A stretch of DNA of 26,262 nt from the NCBI GenBank assembly GCA_937942965.1, contig CALDGN010000263.1, positions 1-26,262 on the forward strand, read 5' to 3'. Positions 20,735-26,262 of the stretch are shown in pieces. The translations under genes were made by a program, and so were the position numbers. A model generated the notes under the pieces. It worked only from the letters and a program-made list of their open reading frames with translations, was not told the origin of the DNA and did no database searches. Numbering within the stretch: the first letter of the stretch is position 1; each line of letters starts with the position of its first letter. This DNA comes from an uncultured Acidimicrobiales bacterium (GTDB lineage Bacteria > Actinomycetota > Acidimicrobiia > Acidimicrobiales > UBA10347).

Positions 20735-23337
20735 GGGCCGACGAGGGACGCGAGTTCGAGCTTGATGCGTTCCAGCGTCAGGCGATCGAGGCGTTCGACG
20801 CTGGCGACAGCGTGCTGGTGGCAGCACCGACCGGCAGTGGCAAGACAGTGATTGCCGAGCACGGGATTTCGGCAACGCTTGGCACATCCCGTGACACGTT
20901 CTACACGTCGCCGATCAAGGCGTTGGCGAACCAGAAGTTCCGAGACTTCGGTGAGCGATTCGGTGCCGACAATGTGGGTCTACTCACGGGCGATGTGACG
21001 GTAAATGGCAACGCACCCATCGTCGTGATGACGACCGAGGTCTTGCGCAACATGCTCTACGAGCGAGCGCCGCGGCTTCGCCGCTTGGGCTGCGTTGTCC
21101 TCGACGAGGTCCACTATCTGCAAGACCGCGAGCGAGGACCGGTCTGGGAAGAAGTCCTGCTCAACCTGCCCGCCGACGTCCGCACGATCTCGCTATCGGC
21201 CACCGTGTCGAACCTCGACGAGTTCGTCGACTGGCTCCGAAGCGTTCGTGGCCCGACGACGCTGATCCTCGAAACTGAACGCCCCGTACCGCTCGAACAC
21301 CGCCTCGCGGTCGGTGACCGCGAGGAACGGCGGACCCATGTCGTGCCGCTACTCGACGGTCGACGTGTCTCCGACGAGGCGTACGAGTTCACCCGGAGCG
21401 GCCGGGGGAGCAGCAAGAGCGATCGTGGACGCAATCGTGACCGGAATCGGCGCGGCGGTCGTGACGCCCGGCCTAAACGCCGATGGGTGCCACCACGTCG
21501 TACAGAGCTTGTGCCTCGGCTCCTCAAGCAAGATCTCGGCCCGCTGATCTGGTTCATCTTCTCTCGGGCCGGCTGCGACGAGGCTGTCGACCAATGCTTG
21601 CAGGCGGGACTGCGCTACACCGACCGGGATGAGCAAGCTCGGCTGCGTGAGATCCTCGAAGACCGCACCGGTGATCTCGACGATGACTCCTGGTACGGAC
21701 TTGAACTCGACCGCTGGCAGCAGGCCTTCGAAGCGGGCATCGCGAGCCATCACGCGGGGTTAATCCCGGCCGTCAAAGAGGCCGTCGAGATCGCGTTCGC
21801 TGAGGGTCTTATCAGCGTCGTCTTCGCGACCGAGACGCTCGCACTTGGTGTGAACCTGCCCGCCAGGACCGTCGTGCTCGAACGCCTCGTGAAGTACGAC
21901 GGCGAAGACCACAAGCCGCTCACGCCGATGCAGTTCACACAGCTGACCGGCCGAGCGGGCCGACGCGGCCTCGACGAAGCAGGCACAGCCGTCAGTTGTT
22001 GGAACGCTCGGCTCGGTGTCAAGGAGATGGCCGCGCTCGCGTCGAGCAAAGAATTTCCGCTGCGTTCCGCCTTTGCGCCGAAGTACAACATGGTCGCGAA
22101 CCTGATCCGCCGTTCGGACCAAGAGAGCGCTCGTCGGTTTGTGGCCCGGTCGTTCGCCCAGTTCCAGATCGACCAGACCGCAGTGCAGTCCGACACCCGC
22201 AACCTGGATCTTGAGCAGCAACTTGCGCAGGCACGTCGTGCCGCGGACTGCGATCGTGGGGACGTCGAGGCCTGGGTGCGATCGCAACGCAGCGGTGCGA
22301 TGGCCGACGACGAGGAGCTCGGTCAGTTGCGGCCTGGGTCCGTCCTTGGCACCCATGGCGGCGCAATCGTGACCTCGATGGCGCATCGCAAGGCCGGCAT
22401 CATTCTCAAGGTCGTGACCCGCCACGGCGATCAACTCACGCTTCGGGCTGGCGAGGTTCCATCGCCGCTTCCCGTGCTTGGTGGCGTGCAGCTGCCTCCG
22501 GGGCGAAGCCCGAGCGACCCCGAAACGATCGAGTGGGTCGGGCGTGAACTCGCCGACCACTGGCGTATCGAGGACCATGGGATCGGCGGATGCCCTCGCC
22601 TGGATGAACACCTCAGCGCGTTGCGCGAAGTCGACGTGATCGAGAAGCGTTTGGCGAAGACCCGCGCTCGCCAGGAGCGGCGCACCGGTCGTCTCGAACG
22701 ACGCTTCGATGCCGTCGCCGACATCTTGCACGAGACTGGCTTCGCCCAAGACTGGGAGCTCACCGGTAAGGGCGAGCTCCTCACGGCCGTGCACGGCGAA
22801 ACCGAGATCGTGCTGGCCGAGGCCCTCCACGATGGTCTCTTCACCAAGCTCGAACCACCTGCCTTCGCGGCGGTGATCAGTGCCCTCGTACACGAATCAC
22901 GACGCGGCGACCCCGAATCGTTCCGCTGGCCTGGTCAGCAGGTCAAACGCACCGTGTCCGAAGTCCGCCTGCGGGCCAACGAGTTCCGCAGCCTCGAGCT
23001 GCAACGGCTCGACGAGACGCTGACCCGTGAGCCGGACCCTGCGTTGATCGGCGTCGTCCACGGGTGGGCGACGGGCAAATCGCTCGACGAGGTCCTTCCC
23101 GAAACCATGACGGGCGGCGACTTCGTGCGTGGCATGCGCCAGATCATCGATGTCTGCCGCCAAATCTCACAGACCGATACAAGCGTTGCGGACTTGGCCA
23201 GCGAGGCGATCTTCTGTATCGATCATGGTGTTGTCCGGAGCCGCCGTGAGCTCTTCCGTGAACAAGCCATCGACGACGACACCGCCGGCGACCGAACCGA
23301 CAACGCAGACGATCAGGACTGGCCCGATGCCGATTGA
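20731..23337 (+). CDS. helY: Ski2/Mtr4-like DExH RNA helicase (HelY type)
   Basis: An 868-residue superfamily 2 helicase, probably acting on RNA. The Walker A motif is APTGSGKT (32-39), DExH is DEVHYL (125-130), SATVSN at 156-161 is motif III. Between the two RecA lobes is a basic, Arg-rich linker (about 222-257). The second lobe has WFIFSRAGCD, FATETLALGVNLPARTVV and the motif VI QLTGRAGRRGLD. The C-terminal half fits the beta/DSHCT region of HelY (906 residues in Mycobacterium). GTG at 20731 is chosen because it precedes the conserved FELDAFQRQAIEAF and overlaps the TatC stop; the frame is open much further upstream but only as an overlap with tatC. Its stop region overlaps the next gene by 11 bases. 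Confidence 0.93.
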   Translation: MRADEGREFELDAFQRQAIEAFDAGDSVLVAAPTGSGKTVIAEHGISATLGTSRDTFYTSPIKALANQKFRDFGERFGADNVGLLTGDVTVNGNAPIVVMTTEVLRNMLYERAPRLRRLGCVVLDEVHYLQDRERGPVWEEVLLNLPADVRTISLSATVSNLDEFVDWLRSVRGPTTLILETERPVPLEHRLAVGDREERRTHVVPLLDGRRVSDEAYEFTRSGRGSSKSDRGRNRDRNRRGGRDARPKRRWVPPRRTELVPRLLKQDLGPLIWFIFSRAGCDEAVDQCLQAGLRYTDRDEQARLREILEDRTGDLDDDSWYGLELDRWQQAFEAGIASHHAGLIPAVKEAVEIAFAEGLISVVFATETLALGVNLPARTVVLERLVKYDGEDHKPLTPMQFTQLTGRAGRRGLDEAGTAVSCWNARLGVKEMAALASSKEFPLRSAFAPKYNMVANLIRRSDQESARRFVARSFAQFQIDQTAVQSDTRNLDLEQQLAQARRAADCDRGDVEAWVRSQRSGAMADDEELGQLRPGSVLGTHGGAIVTSMAHRKAGIILKVVTRHGDQLTLRAGEVPSPLPVLGGVQLPPGRSPSDPETIEWVGRELADHWRIEDHGIGGCPRLDEHLSALREVDVIEKRLAKTRARQERRTGRLERRFDAVADILHETGFAQDWELTGKGELLTAVHGETEIVLAEALHDGLFTKLEPPAFAAVISALVHESRRGDPESFRWPGQQVKRTVSEVRLRANEFRSLELQRLDETLTREPDPALIGVVHGWATGKSLDEVLPETMTGGDFVRGMRQIIDVCRQISQTDTSVADLASEAIFCIDHGVVRSRRELFREQAIDDDTAGDRTDNADDQDWPDAD

Positions 23338-23908
23338 GAAGGGCGCCGAGTGGGGGAGTGCAGGCTCGTTAGCCCCCGACGCGCCTACGGCAGCGAGCGA
23401 CGCTGAACTTGCGCGCCTCCTGCTCGATGGGGCAACGCAGGTCCGTCCCACCGGAGGGGACCTCGCTCGCACGCTCGGCGTGTCCGAAGCCTCGCTCCGG
23501 CGCGACGCCGCAATGCTGCTTCCGGTCGACGCGCTCGACGTCACGCTCGACGGCCAACGACACCGGTGCATCGCCCATGTCGTGATCGGCTCTGTTCGCC
23601 GGCCCCAGGTGGTTGCTGCGAACGCTGCGTTCCTCGGACGATGGAACGTGGCGCCCCGAGCGCACCCCGGTGACGGCAAAGTCGACGTCGTCTCGTTTGG
23701 GCTTGGCGCCGTCGATTGGCTCAAGGCACGTCGCCGGTTGCCGACCGGCACGCACGTGCCGCACCCCGACATCAAGACGCGTGCCGTGGCGTCGTGGGTC
23801 CAGAAGTTCGAACGTCCCGTCGCGGTTCAGCTCGACGGGGTCGGCGGGTTTCGTGCTCGACACGTCGAGGTTCAGGTCGCACCAGACGCAATCGTCGTTG
23901 GGGTCTGA
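23327..23908 (+). CDS. Lipid-kinase (DAGK/YegS)-like protein without the kinase nucleotide motif
   Basis: The 193-residue protein resembles the C-terminal half of diacylglycerol-kinase-family lipid kinases. RPTGGDLARTLGVSE (about 44-58) matches the LPxGTGNDFARxLGI block that follows GGDGT in those enzymes, with Gly-Gly in place of the Gly-Asn. The beta-sandwich text follows: VVAANAAFLGRWNVAPRAHP, GDGKVDVVSFGL, GTHVPHPDIKTRAV, RPVAVQLDG, and ending VQVAPDAIVVGV. The N-terminal GGDGT domain is missing, and the upstream sequence belongs to helY, so there is no room for it in this frame. It starts inside the end of helY (11-base overlap). This is either a partial enzyme, a regulatory domain, or one half of a two-polypeptide kinase. 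Confidence 0.75.
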   Translation: MPIEKGAEWGSAGSLAPDAPTAASDAELARLLLDGATQVRPTGGDLARTLGVSEASLRRDAAMLLPVDALDVTLDGQRHRCIAHVVIGSVRRPQVVAANAAFLGRWNVAPRAHPGDGKVDVVSFGLGAVDWLKARRRLPTGTHVPHPDIKTRAVASWVQKFERPVAVQLDGVGGFRARHVEVQVAPDAIVVGV

Positions 23909-23947
23909 GCGTTGATGTTGGAGCGTTCGGAGCCAAGATCTTCAACG

Positions 23948-23971
23948 ATCCCCTGGATGGTCGACGGGGAT
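23948..23971 (+). terminator. Weak hairpin after the lipid-kinase-like gene
   Basis: ATCCCC (23948-23953) and GGGGAT (23966-23971) with a 12-base loop, about 40 bases past the stop. No U-tract. Confidence 0.25.
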
Positions 23972-23996
23972 GCCCGGTTCGATGCGTCGGTCCGAA

Positions 23997-24002
23997 TAGG
24001 GT
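23997..24002 (+). promoter_or_regulatory. Candidate -10 box (TAGGGT) before the ThyX-like gene
   Basis: TAGGGT fits TANNNT and lies nine bases before the GTG at 24012, with no Shine-Dalgarno site. Confidence 0.35.
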
Positions 24003-24011
24003 GATGCCCCT

Positions 24012-25622
24012 GTGAGTGCGTACATCGCCGAGGAATTCGACGACGAAGAAGCCGACATCCTGCGGCGCTATTTCACGAACCTCGACCAGCCCGTTTTCGC
24101 GTTGGTCAATCTGCCCGAGGTCGTCAAAGGCGCGCTCTTCGCCCGCTACAGCCGCTCGGCGAAGTCACTACGCCGCCTGTTCCTCGACGAGTTCGTCGGC
24201 GATCTCGACATCGAGGGCGATGTCACGATCGACGCGACGGTTGGCCTCGAACGAGCCGAAGAGCTCTACACCCGAGTCTTCTTCGAATACGGCGACGACT
24301 CGGTCGCCCAGCTTGGCGGCGTTCACCTCGCCTGCGAGCAGGCCTCGAACCTGCTGACCAAGGTGCTCGAGTGGGGACGCCTTATGTCCTACCTCGAGCA
24401 GAGCACCCGCTACATCGCCTACGACAGCCGACTCGGTGGGCGTTTCCGCTACTTCCGCCCGCCGGCAGTGCTCAAGTCCGAACTCGGCACCCGCTATGTC
24501 GCCGAGATGGATCGCATGTTCTCGGCGTACTCGGAGCTCATCCCGACGATGACGGACTTCTACCGGGATCAGACGCCCAAGTCCGCCAACGACAGCGACT
24601 TCATCTATCGCCAGGCAATCAAGGCCAAGGCCCTCGACTCGATCCGCGGCATGTTGCCCGCAGCGTCCATCTCGAACCTCGGCATCTACGGCACCGGACA
24701 GGCCTACGAGGCATTGCTGCTGCGCATGCGTGCGCACCCCTTGCCCGAGTCCCGCACCTACGCCGACATGATGCTCACCGAGCTTCGCAAGGTCATCCCG
24801 TCGTTCCTGCGCCGAGTCGACCTCGAAGATCGTGGTGTCGCAACAAGCCGCTACATGGAGACCAACCACAACGCGGTCGCCGAGCTGGCCCAGGGGATCT
24901 TTGGTCAATCCGAGGCCGAGCCAGCTCCGATGGTCCGACTGCTCGACTTCGACCCCGAGGGCGAAGCCAAGGTCGTCGCTGCGGCCCTGTACCCGCACAC
25001 GCCGCTTCCCGAGGACCAGATCCTGCGCCGGGTGCACGCCATGGGCGTCGAAGAGCGCCTCAGCATTCTCAAGGCCTACGCCGGTGACCGCACCAACCGT
25101 CGCCATCGGCCAGGACGCGCGCTCGAGCGCCCGTTCTATCGCTTCGACATCTTGGCCGACTACGGCGCATTCCGAGACCTGCAACGGCATCGCATGATGA
25201 CCGTGGATTGGCAACGCCTCTGCCCCGAGCATGGCTTCGAGCTGCCCGAGGCCGTCGAAGCTGCCGGCCAGACCGAGACCTTCCTCGAGGGCATGGATCG
25301 CTCAGCCGACCTGCACGACACGCTCCTCGAAGCATTCCCCGAAGAGGCGTCCTACGCCGTAGCGCTCGCCTACAAGCTGCGCTTTGTTATGGACATGAAC
25401 GCACGCCAGGCAATGCACATGCTTGAACTGCGCACCTCGCCCCAAGGCCACCCGGCGTATCGGGTGGTCTGCCAAGAGATGCACCGCCTGATCGCCGAAG
25501 AGGCAGGGCACCACGCATTGGCCGAAATGATGCGTTTCGTCGACCATTCGGCGGAACAACCCTTGGAGCGACTCGACGCAGAACGTCGGGCCGAAGCCAA
25601 GCGACTAGGCCAGAGCGGCTGA
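24012..25622 (+). CDS. Double-domain ThyX-like (FAD-dependent thymidylate synthase family) protein
   Basis: ThyX makes dTMP from dUMP using FAD and methylenetetrahydrofolate; single-domain enzymes are about 230-250 residues. This 536-residue protein has two ThyX-like halves. The first has WGRLMSYLEQSTRY (121-134), matching the second part of the ThyX signature RHRxxSxNExSxRY but lacking its RH, and then IRGMLPAASISNLGIYGTGQ. The second has FRDLQRHRMMTVDWQRLC (387-404), which keeps RHR but not NExSxRY, followed by NARQAMHMLELRTSPQGHP. The halves are therefore complementary in the residues kept. GTG at 24012 is used with a near-leaderless -10 box. Fused ThyX-like proteins of this size are annotated in other Actinobacteria; whether they make dTMP is unclear. 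Confidence 0.85.
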   Translation: MSAYIAEEFDDEEADILRRYFTNLDQPVFALVNLPEVVKGALFARYSRSAKSLRRLFLDEFVGDLDIEGDVTIDATVGLERAEELYTRVFFEYGDDSVAQLGGVHLACEQASNLLTKVLEWGRLMSYLEQSTRYIAYDSRLGGRFRYFRPPAVLKSELGTRYVAEMDRMFSAYSELIPTMTDFYRDQTPKSANDSDFIYRQAIKAKALDSIRGMLPAASISNLGIYGTGQAYEALLLRMRAHPLPESRTYADMMLTELRKVIPSFLRRVDLEDRGVATSRYMETNHNAVAELAQGIFGQSEAEPAPMVRLLDFDPEGEAKVVAAALYPHTPLPEDQILRRVHAMGVEERLSILKAYAGDRTNRRHRPGRALERPFYRFDILADYGAFRDLQRHRMMTVDWQRLCPEHGFELPEAVEAAGQTETFLEGMDRSADLHDTLLEAFPEEASYAVALAYKLRFVMDMNARQAMHMLELRTSPQGHPAYRVVCQEMHRLIAEEAGHHALAEMMRFVDHSAEQPLERLDAERRAEAKRLGQSG

Positions 25623-25634
25623 AAAGCTGCTCTT

Positions 25635-25652
25635 TGGCACCCGAAGGTGCTA
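25635..25652 (+). terminator. Hairpin after the ThyX-like gene
   Basis: TGGCACC and GGTGCTA pair (one G-U wobble) around a CGAA tetraloop, 13 bases after the stop. It lies just before the promoter of the next gene. No long U-tract. Confidence 0.5.
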
Positions 25653-25673
25653 CAACAACCGGCGCGGGCTGTC

Positions 25674-25679
25674 TATAGT
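25674..25679 (+). promoter_or_regulatory. -10 box TATAGT before the DUF4193-like gene
   Basis: TATAGT is close to the consensus TATAAT and is the best -10 in the window. Transcription near 25686 would give a leader of about 27 bases. The -35 position (25651-25656, TACAAC) is a poor match. Confidence 0.5.
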
Positions 25680-25712
25680 CCGCGGAGAACGTGATCTGAA
25701 TGGACGGCCGGA

Positions 25713-26198
25713 GTGTCTGACGAAGAAGAACTCGACGAAGAACTCGAAGACGAGGACCTCGACGAGGCCGATATCGATGAGGCAGATATCGACGATGTCG
25801 ATGGCGCTGAGGAGTTCAGCGACGACGACGATTTCGGTGACGCAGTTGTCGCCGATGATGACGACGAAGAAGACGACGAAGCGCCTGCTGCCGCAAAGGC
25901 AGCCGACGATGACGACGACGAAGAGCCCGATCCGGACGATGTCGAAGAAGACCTCGACACGATCCTCCAGGACCGTCTCGCTTCGGGCGATGACCTCGAC
26001 GACGACGAAGACGACGAAGACGAAGTCGTAGCGCCCCCGATCGAAGCGACCGAGGGCGACAAGGTTGCCCCGAAGCGTGACGGTGAGTGGACCTGCACGG
26101 GTTGCTTCCTGATCGTGTCGACTCGCCAGTTCGGCAAGCGTGAATCTGCCACGTGCCCATCGGGCCAGTCGGATTGCCCGTCGCTCGAGATGCTGTGA
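25713..26198 (+). CDS. Acidic DUF4193-like protein with C-terminal Cys motif
   Basis: A 161-residue protein. The first roughly 110 residues are dominated by Asp and Glu (for example DEADIDEADIDDVDGAEEF and AKAADDDDDEEPDPDDVEED). The C-terminal 40 residues (WTCTGCFLIVSTRQFGKRE, then CPSGQSDCPSL) hold CxxC and CxxxxxC pairs that could bind zinc. This is the plan of DUF4193, an actinobacterial family of unknown role, though with an unusually long acidic part. GTG at 25713 is the start; GGAG overlaps the start codon instead of standing upstream. The next gene overlaps by GTGA. Confidence 0.8.
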   Translation: MSDEEELDEELEDEDLDEADIDEADIDDVDGAEEFSDDDDFGDAVVADDDDEEDDEAPAAAKAADDDDDEEPDPDDVEEDLDTILQDRLASGDDLDDDEDDEDEVVAPPIEATEGDKVAPKRDGEWTCTGCFLIVSTRQFGKRESATCPSGQSDCPSLEML

Positions 26199-26262
26199 AG
26201 CCCGACGCGACCAGCGCTGGCGAGACCGAACGTTCACCCATCGAGAAAGCACTCGATGTAGG
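26195..26262 (+). CDS. Start of an unidentified gene (runs off the right edge)
   Basis: A GTG at 26195 overlaps the preceding stop (GTGA), and the frame stays open for 22 codons to the window edge. It begins KPDATSAGETERSPIEKALD. The overlap style matches real gene pairs elsewhere in the window. Too short to identify. Confidence 0.55.
   Translation, partial: MKPDATSAGETERSPIEKALDV

Noticed and set aside
19604..20887. Minus-strand frame of 427 codons across tatB/tatC
   Set aside because: It is antisense to two confident Tat genes, has compositionally biased text and no recognisable motif.
21390..21500. Arg-rich linker in helY as a foreign insertion
   Set aside because: Basic linkers at this place between the two helicase lobes occur in other HelY proteins, and the frame continues normally.
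21760..22893. Minus-strand frame of 377 codons inside helY
   Set aside because: Shadow of the helicase gene; no family features or ribosome site.
25713..26060. GAC/GAA-rich stretch as a DNA microsatellite or CRISPR-like repeat
   Set aside because: The repetition follows from Asp/Glu codons in an open frame; there are no fixed-length repeats with spacers.

Overview
The window is about 26 kb of high-GC, gene-dense DNA that reads as an actinobacterial chromosome. The Pup-proteasome locus, the pafBC pair, a HelY-type helicase beside tatBC, and a DUF4193-like protein all point to Actinobacteria. My inference is a deep-branching, non-mycobacterial lineage such as Acidimicrobiia; that placement is by gene content only. 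Nearly everything is coded on the + strand in tight runs, with ATGA or GTGA stop/start overlaps. No rRNA, tRNA, insertion sequence, phage or CRISPR array was seen.

Layout. (1) 1-1476, minus strand: the N-terminal part of a transketolase, and upstream of it a 131-residue protein of unknown function. (2) 1549-5726: two subunits of an ADP-forming acyl/acetyl-CoA synthetase, then a PBP4-like (S13) protein that has lost all three catalytic motifs, then a Lon-N-domain protein. (3) 5796-6557: three small proteins, two of them clearly membrane proteins. (4) 6590-8510: a ThiS/MoaD-fold sulfur carrier, a TtuA-type tRNA thiolase and the TrmI tRNA m1A58 methyltransferase, joined by ATGA overlaps. They look like one tRNA T-loop modification unit. 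(5) 8660-17111: the complete pupylation and proteasome set: arc/mpa, dop, pup, prcB, prcA, pafA, pafB, pafC. (6) 17219-19458: signal peptidase I, a convergent glycerophosphodiester phosphodiesterase, and a zinc-ribbon protein. (7) 19539-23908: tatB, tatC, helY and a lipid-kinase-like protein without its kinase motif. (8) 24012-26262: a double-domain ThyX-like protein, an acidic DUF4193-like protein, and the first codons of another gene.

How the genes work together. PafA ligates deamidated Pup to lysines. Dop deamidates Pup(Gln) and removes Pup. ARC/Mpa recognises Pup and threads substrates into the PrcAB 20S core; its C-terminal GQYL tail is present for docking. PafB and PafC are WYL-domain regulators, known in mycobacteria to activate DNA-damage genes. 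The trmI-arc-dop-pup-prcBA-pafABC-tatC-helY order matches the mycobacterial locus, but a three-gene block is inserted between pafC and tatB and a sulfur-carrier/thiolase pair precedes trmI.

Sequence-level points of interest: a sulfur carrier ending in GGAA instead of GG; the catalytically dead PBP4 homologue; a ThyX fusion whose two halves keep different parts of the ThyX signature; a lipid-kinase C-terminal half encoded alone; a recurrent TANNNT box close to start codons that suggests leaderless mRNAs; and two regulatory-looking elements with exact 20-bp periodicity (before prcB and before lepB).
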